The notes: generated by a model not told the origin, from the letters alone. 64,000 bases of DNA from Citrobacter sp. R56 (GCF_016811995.1 NZ_CP069159.1:2728001-2792000), one strand, 5' to 3'. Positions 21,920 to 34,331 are shown, counted from the first letter of the stretch. Made by a program: numbers and translations.

Positions 21920-22491
21920 GGTGGGCGATTCTAAATAGCCATTGAGATTAGCGCCACTCATTTTTCTATGCTTATATTTACTTTTACACCCGTTCACTCA
22001 CCGTCCACTTCTTCATTTTGGCGGTTATTAAACCAATCACTCTGCAGAAGTGAAAAAACTGTGAGTAACCGGGTGATAAATGGTAAAAGTCATCTTGCTA
22101 TAACAAGGTTAGCAGTGGAATAATGAGGCTGTTTCCGTGTTGAAACTTGCTAAAACAAGAACTTTTACGGAATAACCCATTTTGTCTGACCGATCATCAA
22201 CGCAGCAATGGCGTAAGACGTATTGATCTTTCAGACAGTTAGCGGGCTGCGGGTTGCAGTCCTTACCGGTAGATAGGATCTTCTCTGGAGAGTAATACCC
22301 AGACTGTTCCCCTGATAATTGCGCTGTGTTTCCGTTTGAAATACAGGCAACCGACACTCTGCGCCTCTTTGAGCTGACGACAACCGTGAGGTTGGCGACG
22401 CGAATAGTCACGAGGCCATCGGTTCACACCCGGAAAGGCGTTACTATGCCCGCAGCTTAGTCGTCAATGTAAGAATAATGAGTAAGTTACG
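21920..22491 (+). promoter_or_regulatory. rne promoter and autoregulatory 5' leader
   Basis: The 572-base gap between rluC and rne holds the rne control region. In E. coli the transcript starts about 361 bases before the ATG and folds into hairpins by which RNase E degrades its own mRNA. A TTGCTA/AATAAT promoter-like pair around 22092-22124 agrees with that distance. The leader's high conservation produces an open antisense frame (see rejected items). Structure is inferred, not computed. Confidence 0.75.
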
Positions 22492-25400
22492 ATGAAAAGA
22501 ATGTTAATCAACGCAACTCAGCAGGAAGAGTTGCGTGTCGCCCTTGTAGATGGGCAACGTCTGTACGACCTGGATATCGAAAGTCCTGGACATGAACAGA
22601 AAAAAGCAAACATCTATAAAGGCAAAATTACCCGTATTGAACCGAGTCTGGAAGCCGCTTTTGTTGATTACGGCGCTGAACGTCACGGTTTCCTCCCGTT
22701 AAAAGAAATTGCCCGCGAATATTTCCCCGCCAATTACAACGCCCATGGTCGTCCAAACATTAAAGATGTGTTGCGCGAAGGCCAGGAAGTTATTGTTCAG
22801 ATTGATAAAGAAGAACGTGGCAACAAAGGTGCTGCGCTGACGACATTTATCAGTCTGGCGGGGAGCTATCTGGTTCTGATGCCGAACAACCCGCGTGCGG
22901 GCGGCATTTCTCGTCGTATTGAAGGCGACGATCGTACCGAGTTAAAAGAAGCGCTGGCGAGCCTGGAACTGCCTGATGGCATGGGGCTCATCGTGCGTAC
23001 CGCTGGCGTCGGCAAATCTGCCGAAGCGCTGCAGTGGGATCTGAGCTTCCGTCTTAAACACTGGGAAGCGATTCAGAAAGCCGCTGAAAGCCGCCCTGCT
23101 CCGTTCCTGATCCACCAGGAAAGTAACGTTATCGTTCGTGCTTTCCGTGACTATTTACGTCAGGACATCGGTGAAATCCTCATCGATAACCCGAAAGTGC
23201 TTGAACTGGCGCGCCAGCACATCGCAGCGCTGGGTCGCCCGGATTTCAGCAGCAAAATTAAGCTCTACACCGGTGAAATTCCGCTGTTTAGCCACTACCA
23301 GATCGAATCGCAGATCGAATCTGCATTCCAGCGCGAAGTCCGCCTGCCTTCCGGCGGTTCCATCGTTATCGACAGCACCGAAGCGTTAACCGCTATCGAT
23401 ATCAACTCTGCTCGCGCCACGCGCGGCGGTGATATCGAAGAGACCGCGTTCAACACCAACCTGGAAGCGGCCGATGAGATCGCTCGTCAACTGCGTCTGC
23501 GTGACCTCGGCGGCCTGATTGTTATCGACTTCATCGATATGACCCCGGTTCGCCACCAGCGCGCGGTTGAAAACCGTCTGCGTGAAGCGGTACGCCAGGA
23601 TCGCGCGCGTATTCAGATCAGCCATATTTCCCGCTTTGGCCTGCTGGAGATGTCCCGTCAGCGCCTGAGCCCATCTCTGGGTGAATCCAGCCATCACGTT
23701 TGCCCACGCTGTAGCGGCACCGGCACCGTTCGTGATAATGAATCGCTGTCCCTGTCTATTCTGCGTCTGATTGAAGAAGAAGCGCTGAAAGAAAACACCC
23801 AGGAAGTGCACGCGATTGTTCCTGTGCCGATCGCTTCATATCTGCTGAACGAAAAACGTAACGCGGTAAATGCGATTGAAACGCGTCAGGATGGCGTTCG
23901 CTGTGTGATCGTACCAAACGATCAGATGGAAACTCCGCACTACTCCGTGCTGCGTGTCCGTAAAGGCGAAGAAACACCGACCCTGAGCTATATGCTGCCG
24001 AAACTGCATGAAGAGGCAATGGCATTACCTTCTGAAGAAGAGTATGCCGAGCGTAAACGCCCTGAGCAACCGGCGCTGGCGACCTTTGCCATGCCAGAAG
24101 TTCCGCCTGCACCAGAACCTACAGAGTCCGTTGTTAAAGCCACTGCACCGAAGGCAGCCGCAGTGACCGTTGCAGCCGCCGCTGCACAGCCGGGTCTGTT
24201 AAGCCGTTTCTTTGGCGCGCTGAAATCCATGTTCGCTGGCAGTGAAGAAGCGAAACCGGTTGAGCAAGCAGAACCTAAAGCGGAAGAGAAACCGGAACGT
24301 CAGCAGGATCGCCGCAAGCCGCGCCAGAACAATCGCCGCGATCGTAATGATCGCCGTGATAACCGCAATGAGCGTGGTGACCGCAGTGACCGTGGCGAAC
24401 GTTCAGAAGGCGGTGAAAACCGCGAAGAGAACCGTCGTAACCGCCGTCAGCCTTCGCCGCAAAATGCAGAGTCGCGCGACAACCGTCAGCAGACGGTCAA
24501 TGACGTTAGCGAAAAAGCCAAATCCGGTGATGAGCAGCAAGCGCCGCGTCGCGATCGTAATCGTCGTCGTAGCGACGACAAACGTCAGGCGCAGCAGGAA
24601 GTTAAAGCGCTCAACCTTGATGAGCAACCGGTACAGGAAGTTGAACAGGAAGAGCGCGTTCGTCAGCCTCAACCGCGTCGTAAACAACGCCAGCTGAACC
24701 AGAAAGTACGTTACGGTGAGAGCGCAGCGGTTGACGTCGAACTCGCGGCCACTGCGGTCGTTGAGAATGTTGCGACCCAGGCTGTAGAGCAAACAGCACC
24801 GGTTCAACGTACTGAGCTGGCAAAACTGGATCTGCCGGTTGTCGCCGATACTACCGTAGAACAGGAAGAGAACGCCGACGCGCGCGACAACAACGGTATG
24901 CCGCGTCGCTCACGTCGTTCACCTCGTCATCTGCGCGTCAGCGGCCAACGTCGTCGTCGCTACCGTGATGAGCGCTACCCGGTTCAGTCACCGATGCCGT
25001 TGACCATCGCCTGTGCTTCTCCGGAAATGGCCTCTGGCAAAGTGTGGATCCGTTACCCGGTTGTTCGTCCTCAGGATGCGCAGGTTGAAGAGCAACGTGG
25101 ACAAGAGATCGCACCGGTAGTCACCCAAACCACCGCGATGAAGCCGCAAGCCGTTGCCGTCGAGCAGGTTATCGAAACTCCAGTTCAGACCGAAACGGTT
25201 GCTGTCGAGCCGCAGCCTGTTGTTGCGGAAACTAAGGTTGTGGAAACGACGCACCCGGAAGTCATCGCAACGGCCGTTGCTGAACAGCCACAGGTTATCG
25301 CGCAAGCGGATGTCCCTGTTGCCGAAGAAATCATTTCTGAAGCGAAAGCGGTGGAAGAAGTTCAGGAAACCGTAATCGCCGAATCTGCGGACGTTGTCGC

Positions 25401-25719
25401 TGAACCTGAAGTGGTTGCCGAGGTCGCTGAACCTGTCGTTGTGGTGGAAGAAGACGCGAAAGTCGAGGTGATTGCACCTGTTGTCGCGGCTGAAGTCATT
25501 GAAGAGACCGCGCCTGTCGCCGTTGAATCTCTGCCAGCAAGCCACCACGCCACTGCGCCGATGACCCGTGCACCTGCACCGGAATATGTTCCGGAAGCGC
25601 CGCGTCACAGCGACTGGCAGCGTCCAGAGTTTGCCTTTGAAGGTAAAGGGGCTGCCGGGGGTCACAGTGCAACGCATCAGGCGTCAGCGCAACCAACGCG
25701 TCCTCAGCCGATAGAATAA
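22492..25719 (+). CDS. rne: ribonuclease E
   Basis: Endonuclease that starts most mRNA decay, processes 9S rRNA and tRNAs, and scaffolds the degradosome. The N-terminal catalytic half (about 1-530) is near-identical to E. coli: S1 domain, DNase-I-like domain with catalytic aspartates ([15 protein letters not shown]), and the Zn-link CPRCSGTG at about 404-410. An amphipathic membrane anchor ([13 protein letters not shown]) lies near 567-583. Arginine-rich RNA-binding tracts follow, then the enolase-binding microdomain ([20 protein letters not shown]) near 835. A repetitive Val/Glu/Ala-rich tail leads to the PNPase-binding C terminus. It has 1075 residues against 1061 in E. coli, the gain being in the disordered half. 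Confidence 0.98.
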   Translation: MKRMLINATQQEELRVALVDGQRLYDLDIESPGHEQKKANIYKGKITRIEPSLEAAFVDYGAERHGFLPLKEIAREYFPANYNAHGRPNIKDVLREGQEVIVQIDKEERGNKGAALTTFISLAGSYLVLMPNNPRAGGISRRIEGDDRTELKEALASLELPDGMGLIVRTAGVGKSAEALQWDLSFRLKHWEAIQKAAESRPAPFLIHQESNVIVRAFRDYLRQDIGEILIDNPKVLELARQHIAALGRPDFSSKIKLYTGEIPLFSHYQIESQIESAFQREVRLPSGGSIVIDSTEALTAIDINSARATRGGDIEETAFNTNLEAADEIARQLRLRDLGGLIVIDFIDMTPVRHQRAVENRLREAVRQDRARIQISHISRFGLLEMSRQRLSPSLGESSHHVCPRCSGTGTVRDNESLSLSILRLIEEEALKENTQEVHAIVPVPIASYLLNEKRNAVNAIETRQDGVRCVIVPNDQMETPHYSVLRVRKGEETPTLSYMLPKLHEEAMALPSEEEYAERKRPEQPALATFAMPEVPPAPEPTESVVKATAPKAAAVTVAAAAAQPGLLSRFFGALKSMFAGSEEAKPVEQAEPKAEEKPERQQDRRKPRQNNRRDRNDRRDNRNERGDRSDRGERSEGGENREENRRNRRQPSPQNAESRDNRQQTVNDVSEKAKSGDEQQAPRRDRNRRRSDDKRQAQQEVKALNLDEQPVQEVEQEERVRQPQPRRKQRQLNQKVRYGESAAVDVELAATAVVENVATQAVEQTAPVQRTELAKLDLPVVADTTVEQEENADARDNNGMPRRSRRSPRHLRVSGQRRRRYRDERYPVQSPMPLTIACASPEMASGKVWIRYPVVRPQDAQVEEQRGQEIAPVVTQTTAMKPQAVAVEQVIETPVQTETVAVEPQPVVAETKVVETTHPEVIATAVAEQPQVIAQADVPVAEEIISEAKAVEEVQETVIAESADVVAEPEVVAEVAEPVVVVEEDAKVEVIAPVVAAEVIEETAPVAVESLPASHHATAPMTRAPAPEYVPEAPRHSDWQRPEFAFEGKGAAGGHSATHQASAQPTRPQPIE

Positions 25720-25734
25720 GCAGACAAACCGCTA

Positions 25735-25763
25735 AAGCCGACCTTCTGGTCGGCTTTTTTTTA
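25735..25763 (+). terminator. terminator of rne
   Basis: AAGCCGACC / GGTCGGCTT hairpin followed by a run of eight T residues, 16 bases after the rne stop. Confidence 0.92.
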
Positions 25764-25888
25764 TCCTTAATTCGGTCGCTGCGGCTTGTCAATGCCGCTT
25801 TTGTGTCTGCAAATCGCCCATGTTCGCGTTGCAGATAACACATAACCATCGTGCGCAGTTTTGTCTTGCCACTACGTTATTTAGGCGC

Positions 25889-25921
25889 AAAAAAAGCCCG
25901 CTCCGGGGTGATGGAGCGGGC
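25889..25921 (-). terminator. terminator of flgKL
   Basis: On the minus strand GCCCGCTCC / GGAGCGGGC forms a stem followed by seven T residues (A run 25890-25896). It ends the flgKL transcript and faces the rne terminator. Confidence 0.9.
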
Positions 25922-25962
25922 AGACAAAACATACCCGATTTCACGGTATGTTTTAAAAAAGA

Positions 25963-26916
25963 TTATCGGTTTAGCTGAAACAGCGACATACCCTGCATAT
26001 CGGTAAACGCTTTATAAGACGCCTGTAGCGCCGCCTGTTGCATCACATACGAAGAGATTGCCGCATTCCAGTCCACGTCGACCAGGTTGCTCATTTGCTG
26101 CGTCTGACCCAACGCGCGATCGCTTCCCAATGCATCCAGTGAACCAAGCTCATCCAGTTGCGTTCCCAGTTCTGCCCGCACCGTCAGAATATTATTCATC
26201 GAGTTTTTTAAGCCCCGGTTGGTTTTATCAATCGCCGCCGACGCTTTATCTCTTGCCGCATCATCCCCCGCCACCGGCGTGTTCAGCGCGTCGATAGCGC
26301 TATCCAGCATTTTGAACAGACTGGTTTCAGAAGCGCTGCCGTCTGGCTCCGGCACGGCATTACTGGTGATTTTATTAAAAATTTGGTCACCGGTGTGGCC
26401 AATCACCATCGTACGGGACGCATCGACCTGTTGGGTGACGCTCTCACGCCCGCCGCTGTATGCGCCGTCCGTCTGGGAAAATGGCGCCGTTTCAGTCTTA
26501 TAACCAGCAAAAATATAGCGCCCATTACCATCGGTGCTGTTCGCCAGGTTCATCAGCTGATCGCGGATCCCCTGCAGGCCTGTCGCCAGCGAAGCACGGT
26601 CATCGTCACTTAACGTACCGTTACCCGCATTGACGATTAACTCTTGTGCACCTTGAATCGCCGTTATCGACTGCCTTAACACATTCTCTTCCAGCGACAC
26701 TTTCTGCGTGGCAAACGAACGCGCCAGCGCGAACTGACTGTTCTGCGCCTGCGCCTGCGACAAGACAACGGCCTGCGAAGCGGCAATCGGATCATCCGAC
26801 GGATTAATCACACGCTTGCCCGTGGACATCTGTTCGCCGTACTTCATCCATTCGGCCTGGGAATTGGTGATGCCACGCATATTCTGCTGGTACATCATCT
26901 GGGTACTGATACGCAT
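25963..26916 (-). CDS. flgL: flagellar hook-filament junction protein FlgL (HAP3)
   Basis: Second junction protein between hook and filament, exported through the flagellar type III apparatus. The 317 residues match E. coli length. The N-terminal flagellin-like helix region (MRISTQMMYQQNMRGITNSQAEW) and C-terminal helices (AAISSYVMQQAALQASYKAF) form the coiled-coil core. It lies 15 bases after flgK. Confidence 0.97.
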   Translation of the reverse strand: MRISTQMMYQQNMRGITNSQAEWMKYGEQMSTGKRVINPSDDPIAASQAVVLSQAQAQNSQFALARSFATQKVSLEENVLRQSITAIQGAQELIVNAGNGTLSDDDRASLATGLQGIRDQLMNLANSTDGNGRYIFAGYKTETAPFSQTDGAYSGGRESVTQQVDASRTMVIGHTGDQIFNKITSNAVPEPDGSASETSLFKMLDSAIDALNTPVAGDDAARDKASAAIDKTNRGLKNSMNNILTVRAELGTQLDELGSLDALGSDRALGQTQQMSNLVDVDWNAAISSYVMQQAALQASYKAFTDMQGMSLFQLNR

Positions 26917-26931
26917 TTAAGCCCCTCTCCT

Positions 26932-28575
26932 TTAGCGAATGTTCATCAGCGCATCAAACATCGAACTGGCCGTTTGCAGGACTTGCGCATTCGCCAGATA
27001 GTACTGTTGATAACGTTGCAGGTTGCCATACTCTTCATCAAGATTGACGCCAGAGATCGACTGCTGCTGGTTCGTCAGTTGGGTCACCACATTGCCCTGG
27101 GTGGTGCTACTGGTTTTCAGCGTGGCGGTTTTATTCCCCACATCACTGACCAGCGTGGCGTAAGCATCGTTAAAGGTTTTATTGCCGACGGTGGCTTTGG
27201 TTTGCAGATCCAGCAGCGCCTGACCGTTGCGGTTATCACTCTGGCCGGAATCCTTAAGGCCAGACATGGCGATTTTCGACTCATCCGTGACCATCACTTT
27301 CATGTTCACAATGGCGTCACTGACCGGCTTTAACGTAAAGCTGTCATTGGCTTTCGCTCCCGGCGTTCCGCTGATCGTCACTTTCAGACCGTCAATATCC
27401 AGCTTACCGTTGGCATCGGGTTTCGCTTCGAAAGTGGTGTTATCCGCAAGACGCGTGACCTGCCACTTACTGCCGTCGTACACCACTTTATAATCCGTGG
27501 CCTGCACTTTTGTGCTGTCATCCACTTCAGCCGTTAATACCGCATTACCGCTATTTTTGGCGTTACCGATAACCGAGGGTTTTCCGATCGCGAAAAAGTC
27601 TTTACCGGCATCGCCGTTGGCATCAAAACCCGCTTTGTGCTGGGTATTAAATTCAGTGGCCAACGCCAACGCTAACTGGCCCAGGGTATTGCGGGTCTGG
27701 TCCAGATCCTGAGAACGGAACGTCATCAGGCCGCCGAGCGAGCCGGTATTGAGCAGTTTCTCAGGAATTTCAATGTTTCCGGCCGCCGCATCAACATAGG
27801 CAACCGTGGTCCGCGAAGGATCGGCGCTGGATGGCACCGCCGCGAGTTGACGTGCATTACTGCCCTGTACCAGGGTATATCCGTTTGCCATCGTCAGGTT
27901 ATAGGTGCCGCCATCCTGGACGCTGACCTCAACGCCGACAATTTTGTTTAACTCGCTCACCAGCTGATCGCGCTGGTCAAGAAGGTCATTTGGTGATGCC
28001 CCTGCCCCCACGCCGGTCAGACGGGAGATCTGGTCATTCAGGCTGGCAATCTGTTTCGAATAGTTGTTGATCTGCTCAACGCTGGACGAAATAGCCGTGT
28101 TGACCTGTTTATCCTGATCGCGCAGGTATTGATCGGTGGTCTTAAACTGGTTTACCAGTCCGTTCGCTTTTCCAATCAGCGCCTGACGCGCTGCGGGATC
28201 TTCCGCGTTACTGACCAACGTTTGCAGACTGGTGAAAAAGTCCTGCATCGAGGTCGAAATTGAGCTGGTTTTACTGGAAAGCAGGTTGTCGATTTTCGAC
28301 ATTTGCTCAAAACGGGTAGTCAACCCGCTGCTCTGGTTTTCGGCTGCACGCAGCTGATTGGTGATAAACGCGTCGTACTCGCGCTGCACGCCTGAGACAT
28401 ACACGCCATTGCCGCCCCAACCACCCGCACCTAACGTACTGTTCGCTTGCGACATAATGGTGGTTTGTCGGGTATATCCCGCAACGTTATAACTGGCGAT
28501 GTTGTTACTGGCGGTATTTAACGCAGCCTGGGCCGCGTTAAGTCCACTCATGGCGTTGTTAATCAAGCTGGACAT
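26932..28575 (-). CDS. flgK: flagellar hook-filament junction protein FlgK (HAP1)
   Basis: First junction protein on the distal end of the hook. The 547 residues are the usual length. The conserved rod/hook N terminus (SGLNAAQAALNTASNNIASYNVAGYTRQ) and C terminus (LDEEYGNLQRYQQYYLANAQVL) are intact around a variable centre. A sigma-28 promoter lies just upstream, so flgKL is expressed as a late operon while also following flgJ. Confidence 0.97.
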   Translation of the reverse strand: MSSLINNAMSGLNAAQAALNTASNNIASYNVAGYTRQTTIMSQANSTLGAGGWGGNGVYVSGVQREYDAFITNQLRAAENQSSGLTTRFEQMSKIDNLLSSKTSSISTSMQDFFTSLQTLVSNAEDPAARQALIGKANGLVNQFKTTDQYLRDQDKQVNTAISSSVEQINNYSKQIASLNDQISRLTGVGAGASPNDLLDQRDQLVSELNKIVGVEVSVQDGGTYNLTMANGYTLVQGSNARQLAAVPSSADPSRTTVAYVDAAAGNIEIPEKLLNTGSLGGLMTFRSQDLDQTRNTLGQLALALATEFNTQHKAGFDANGDAGKDFFAIGKPSVIGNAKNSGNAVLTAEVDDSTKVQATDYKVVYDGSKWQVTRLADNTTFEAKPDANGKLDIDGLKVTISGTPGAKANDSFTLKPVSDAIVNMKVMVTDESKIAMSGLKDSGQSDNRNGQALLDLQTKATVGNKTFNDAYATLVSDVGNKTATLKTSSTTQGNVVTQLTNQQQSISGVNLDEEYGNLQRYQQYYLANAQVLQTASSMFDALMNIR

Positions 28576-28607
28576 GGAGATTCCTTTTAATCCTTCAATA
28601 CAGGTTA

Positions 28608-28634
28608 TTATCGGCAGCGGCTTGCTGGACTTGA
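28608..28634 (-). promoter_or_regulatory. sigma-28 (FliA) promoter of flgKL
   Basis: On the minus strand TCAAGTCC, an 11-base spacer and GCCGATAA match the FliA consensus (TAAAGTTT-N11-GCCGATAA), with a perfect -10 element and exact spacing. It lies 33 bases before the flgK start. Confidence 0.88.
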
Positions 28635-28639
28635 GCTAT

Positions 28640-29590
28640 TTAGAAGAGATTGTCGAGATTGGCGCTGTACGTTTTATTCACTTTTTCGCTCATCGACTTC
28701 AGCTGTTGGATCATGCTGGTGAGTTTGCGCGCATAGTGCGGGTCGGTGGCGTATCCCGCATTTTGCAAGGCCTGTGCGCCCTGCTCCGCACTGGATGCTG
28801 ACGTCACCCCAGCGTAGCGCGGGTTACGGGTCAACAGCCCCACATAATCCGACAGCGCCTCCAGATACGAGCTGTAGACGCGGAATCGGGCTTTCACCTT
28901 TTTCGCCTCACCGTTTTCAAATTCCGTGGTGGTGATTTCCGTGGTGGGGCCCTTCCAGCTCCCCGAAGCTTTAACACCAAAAATGTTAAAACTGGGTTCG
29001 CCGTTTTCACGGCGAATTTGCCGTTGCCCCCACCCGGATTCCAGCGCCGCCTGCGCCAGAATCAGGTGGTGCGGGACGCCGCTCTGCTCGCTTGCCAGGC
29101 GCGCGGGGAGGGAAAGCTGAGCAAGAAACGCTTTGCTGTCGCCCGAGAGCGGTTCATCGTGGCTCTCGGGGGTTTTCGGCATCGCTTTTCGTACCAGTTG
29201 CGTCAACGCCTGATTTTGATAGCTGGTCACCGTTTCCAGCGAGAACTTCATCGGTATCTGCGGCGCGTCATCGGCAGGCTGGGCCTGCCCCTCGGTCATT
29301 TGTTTGACCATCATCTCCGCCAACCCCAGACCTTTACCTGCCGTCATCTGTTGCGCAATTTGCTGGTCGTACATGCTGGTATACAGGCGCGTCGAGTCGC
29401 TGCTAAACACGCCATCTTTCGGCAGCGCTTCACGCATGCTTTTCAACATCATCTGCACGAACATCCCCTCAACCTGGCGGGCGACCGGGCGGAGGTTCGC
29501 CGCCGGATCCTGCCCTGCTTTGGCCTTCAGATCGTTAAGCGACTGGGCATCCCAGGCCGCGCTGGCCAGCAGTTTGCTTTCTCCAATCAT
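28640..29590 (-). CDS. flgJ: rod-capping protein and peptidoglycan hydrolase FlgJ
   Basis: Two-domain protein: the N-terminal half caps the growing rod, and the C-terminal half is a glucosaminidase that opens the peptidoglycan. The ATG at 29590 gives 316 residues and shares one base with the flgI stop (TGATG). The catalytic glutamate is in LAQAALESGWGQRQ, near residue 189. It is three residues longer than E. coli, with variation in the linker. Confidence 0.96.
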   Translation of the reverse strand: MIGESKLLASAAWDAQSLNDLKAKAGQDPAANLRPVARQVEGMFVQMMLKSMREALPKDGVFSSDSTRLYTSMYDQQIAQQMTAGKGLGLAEMMVKQMTEGQAQPADDAPQIPMKFSLETVTSYQNQALTQLVRKAMPKTPESHDEPLSGDSKAFLAQLSLPARLASEQSGVPHHLILAQAALESGWGQRQIRRENGEPSFNIFGVKASGSWKGPTTEITTTEFENGEAKKVKARFRVYSSYLEALSDYVGLLTRNPRYAGVTSASSAEQGAQALQNAGYATDPHYARKLTSMIQQLKSMSEKVNKTYSANLDNLF

Positions 29591-30687
29591 CAGATAATTT
29601 CCAGCTTCGCCCGTAAACACCCTGCGCTTTGCATGGACTGCAGAATGGACATCAAATCCATTGGCGTCGCGCCAAGGGCATTAAGCGCCCGTACCACGTT
29701 GTTCAGGTTCGCGCTGGAGCGCACGCTTTGTAGTGAACCCCCGCTCTGGCGCAGGTCGATCTGCGTTTGCGGTGTAACGACCGTTTGCCCACCGCCAAAC
29801 GGCGTATCCGGCTGGCTGACGTTAGCCTGGCGATTCACCGTCACCGACAGGTTGCCCTGCGCGACAGCACAGCTGTCCAGCGTCACTTCACGGTTCATCA
29901 CCACGGAGCCGGTTCGTGAGTTAATCACCACTTTCGCGTCCTGCGGCGTGACGTTCACTTCCATATTCTGAATATCGGCGAGGAAACGGACCTGAGAGCT
30001 GTTGCCGCTCGGCACCCGCACCTGGATAGTGCGCGCATCCAGCGCCGTCGCGCTGCCAAAACCCCGGGAGCGGTTGATGGTGTCGGTGATCTGCTGCGCC
30101 AGGGTGAAATCTTCATTGTTGAGCTGCAGATTAAGGGTATTACCACCACCAAACTGGCTCGGCAGTTCCCGCTCAATCACCGCGCCATTGGTAATGCGCC
30201 CGCCATTCAGTTGGTTCACCTGGACGCTGCTGCCTCCGGCGGACGCCCCGGCCCCGCCGACCAGAATATTTCCCTGCGCCAGCGCGTAGACCTGACTATC
30301 AACCCCTTTCAGCGGGGTCATTAACAGTGTCCCGCCACGCAAACTTTTGGCGTTACCCATCGAGGAAACCACCACATCGATGGTCTGCCCCTGGCGACCA
30401 AACGCCGGAAAACTGGCGGTGACCATTACCGCCGCCACGTTTTTCAGCTGCATGTTCGTCCCGGTCGGGACGGTAATCCCCATCTGAGAGAGCATGTTAT
30501 TGAGCGTTTGTGTCGTGAACGGGGTTTGCGTGGTCTGATCGCCTGTGCCGTCCAGCCCGACCACCAGTCCGTAGCCAATCAGCGAGTTTTCACGCACGCC
30601 CTGAACGCTGGTCAGATCGCGGATACGATCGGCATGTGCGAAGGTCGTCGCCAGCAGCAGTACGACGCCAATAAAAGATTTAAACAC
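29590..30687 (-). CDS. flgI: flagellar P-ring protein
   Basis: Forms the ring in the peptidoglycan layer around the rod. It has 365 residues including a signal peptide ([19 protein letters not shown], cleavage after residue 19), consistent with Sec export. Its chaperone FlgA is encoded divergently at the head of this cluster. Confidence 0.97.
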   Translation of the reverse strand: MFKSFIGVVLLLATTFAHADRIRDLTSVQGVRENSLIGYGLVVGLDGTGDQTTQTPFTTQTLNNMLSQMGITVPTGTNMQLKNVAAVMVTASFPAFGRQGQTIDVVVSSMGNAKSLRGGTLLMTPLKGVDSQVYALAQGNILVGGAGASAGGSSVQVNQLNGGRITNGAVIERELPSQFGGGNTLNLQLNNEDFTLAQQITDTINRSRGFGSATALDARTIQVRVPSGNSSQVRFLADIQNMEVNVTPQDAKVVINSRTGSVVMNREVTLDSCAVAQGNLSVTVNRQANVSQPDTPFGGGQTVVTPQTQIDLRQSGGSLQSVRSSANLNNVVRALNALGATPMDLMSILQSMQSAGCLRAKLEII

Positions 30688-30699
30688 TGGGAACCTCGC

Positions 30700-31398
30700 T
30701 TACATCGGCGACAAGTTAAGGAAGAAACGCTGCAGCCAACCCATATTCTGCGCTTCGTTTATGTAGCCGTTACCGACATACTCTATGCGTGCATCCGCAA
30801 CCTGCGTTGACGGAACGCTGTTGCTGCCGCTGATCGTGCGTGGATTCACAACCCCGGAGAAGCGGATGAATTCAGTGCCCTGGTTGATGGCGATCTGTTT
30901 TTCACCCACCACATGTAAATTGCCATTCACCAGCACCTGATCGACGGTGACCGTCAACGTGCCGCTAAAGGTGTTGCTGGCGTTCGCGCCGCCTTTGCCA
31001 TTGAAAGAGTTTCCGCCGGAAGCGTCTACGTCTGCACGCGCGTTACCGAATAATCCTTCCAGATAGCGCGGAACGGTGTCGAAGCCAAAATTCGTTTTGC
31101 CATCGCGGCTGGCATTGGCTGAGGAGCTTTTGCTGGCGCTGACGTTTTCCTGCAAGACAATCGTCAACGTATCGCCAATGTTACGCGGACGTCGGTCTTC
31201 GAATAGCGGCTGATAGCCATAATTAACCGGTTGTGCAGACTGAAAGATGGAGCCATTCGCCACCTGCGTCGGGCCAGGTATTGGTTGTGCCGTCGTCGCG
31301 CCCTGCACGAGCGGCGTGGCGGGGATCCAGGCACATCCTGTCAGTGAAACCACCAGCAGGGCCATCATCGGGTATGGGTGAAGCGCGTATTTTCGCAT
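30700..31398 (-). CDS. flgH: flagellar L-ring lipoprotein
   Basis: Outer-membrane ring lipoprotein. The ATG at 31398 gives 232 residues, the E. coli length, with lipobox SLTGC at 18-22; two upstream in-frame ATGs add only a few residues. The N terminus before the lipobox differs from E. coli, while the mature part is nearly identical. Confidence 0.95.
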   Translation of the reverse strand: MRKYALHPYPMMALLVVSLTGCAWIPATPLVQGATTAQPIPGPTQVANGSIFQSAQPVNYGYQPLFEDRRPRNIGDTLTIVLQENVSASKSSSANASRDGKTNFGFDTVPRYLEGLFGNARADVDASGGNSFNGKGGANASNTFSGTLTVTVDQVLVNGNLHVVGEKQIAINQGTEFIRFSGVVNPRTISGSNSVPSTQVADARIEYVGNGYINEAQNMGWLQRFFLNLSPM

Positions 31399-31455
31399 TG
31401 CCTTCATCTTCAAAATCAGTGTGCCGGTGAGGTTTTCACCCCACCGGCCAACACG

Positions 31456-33007
<1,552 letters not shown>

Positions 33008-33027
33008 TAAGCCATCCTGTCAGGCGC

Positions 33028-34305
33028 TTAGCGCAGGTTGACCAGCGTGTTGAGGATCTGATCCTGGGTCTTGATGGTCTGCGCGTTAGACTGATAGTTA
33101 CGCTGGGCGACAATCATGTTCACCAGTTCTTTACTCAGGTCCACGTTAGAGGCTTCCAGCGCACCGTTGGTCAACTTACCGAAGTTACCGGTACCCGCCG
33201 TCCCCAGTAGTGCAACACCCGAAGACTGTGTGGCGGCCCAGACGTTATCCCCCTGCGAGGCCAGCCCTTCGTTGTTGGCAAAGTTAGCCAGTACGATTTG
33301 CCCCAGAACCTGTGTCTGCTCGTTGGAGTAGTTCCCCACCACGGTGCCATCATCGTTGATCTTGTAGCCCACCAAATCGCCCGGCTTGTAGCCGTTCTGC
33401 GTAGCGGCAATAACACTGTTTGTACCCGTGTTTTGCTGCATAGAATTTTGCAGGCTCAGCGTGAATGTCGCAGGGACCGCACCGTTTATTGTGCCGGTAG
33501 TGATCGAAAACGAAGGTGTTGCATTTGCCGCGCCCAGCGTCCAGGTTGATTTAGTCTCAGGAGGCGTCGGCTTCACTTCGGTATAGCTTTTAACGGCCTC
33601 CAGAGAGCCATTGGTATCGAAGGTCATCTGGCTTGATTTCACCAGCGGTGCGTTTGCTACGCTGGAATCCTGAGTCCAGATATCCCAGGTGTTATCACCG
33701 GTTTTAACATAGTAAAGGTTAATGTCGTGCTGGTTCCCTTGGCTGTCAAATACCGTCAGCGGCGCACGTTTGTTATAGCTGTCAGCATCGGACGGCGAAA
33801 ACTCATTCGTCGGTACTTCTGCAGATGAGTTCAGGTTGATCTGCATCGTCGCCGTTTCGGTGGATTTTCCCCCCATCAGCGTATTGGGGATCGTAATCGG
33901 TGCCGGGTTTGCGCCCTGTTGGATAGTCGGCGGCGTACCGGTGGCCGGATAACCGGTCAGTTGCAGACCCTGCATGTTGACCAGATTGCGATTTTCGTCG
34001 AGTTTAAACTGACCGTTACGGCTATAAAAAACAGACCCGTTGCTGTCCACCATACGGAAGAAACCGTTCTGGCTGATGGCAACGTCCAAACCACGACCTG
34101 TGTTGGTGGTGGTGCCATCGGTAAAGTCCTGGGTGATCCCCGCCACTTTAACGCCCAGCCCTACTTTGGAACCGGCAAACATATCGGCAAATGAGGCCGA
34201 CCCGGATTTAAACCCATAGGTGGCGGAGTTGGCGATGTTATTACCAATGACATCGAGATTGGTGGCTGCAGCGTTCAGGCCGCTGACCGCTTGAGAAAAG
34301 GCCAT
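33028..34305 (-). CDS. flgE: flagellar hook protein FlgE
   Basis: Structural subunit of the universal-joint hook. It has the conserved D0/D1 termini (AVSGLNAAATNLDVIGNNIANSATYGFKSG and NVDLSKELVNMIVAQRNYQSNAQT). At 425 residues it is about 20 longer than the E. coli and Salmonella proteins (402-403). The extra length lies in the surface-exposed middle, Thr/Asn-rich between about 245 and 310. No frameshift is apparent. Hook length control and assembly genes are outside the window. Confidence 0.97.
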   Translation of the reverse strand: MAFSQAVSGLNAAATNLDVIGNNIANSATYGFKSGSASFADMFAGSKVGLGVKVAGITQDFTDGTTTNTGRGLDVAISQNGFFRMVDSNGSVFYSRNGQFKLDENRNLVNMQGLQLTGYPATGTPPTIQQGANPAPITIPNTLMGGKSTETATMQINLNSSAEVPTNEFSPSDADSYNKRAPLTVFDSQGNQHDINLYYVKTGDNTWDIWTQDSSVANAPLVKSSQMTFDTNGSLEAVKSYTEVKPTPPETKSTWTLGAANATPSFSITTGTINGAVPATFTLSLQNSMQQNTGTNSVIAATQNGYKPGDLVGYKINDDGTVVGNYSNEQTQVLGQIVLANFANNEGLASQGDNVWAATQSSGVALLGTAGTGNFGKLTNGALEASNVDLSKELVNMIVAQRNYQSNAQTIKTQDQILNTLVNLR

Positions 34306-34331
34306 TTCTTACTCCTGATAAGTGTGAAGGC

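Noticed and set aside
22109-22411. Minus-strand frame like E. coli yceQ
   Set aside because: It lies entirely inside the rne promoter and leader, has no known product, and its conservation is explained by the regulatory RNA. I did not call it as a gene.
24988-25677. Minus-strand frame rich in Phe/Arg/Asn opposite the rne 3' half
   Set aside because: It is the mirror of the repetitive Val/Glu/Ala tract of RNase E and not an independent protein.
29018-29971. Long plus-strand open frame (over 300 residues) across flgJ and flgI
   Set aside because: It is antisense to two unmistakable flagellar genes, has low-complexity Arg/His-rich content and no ribosome site; a by-product of GC-rich codon use.
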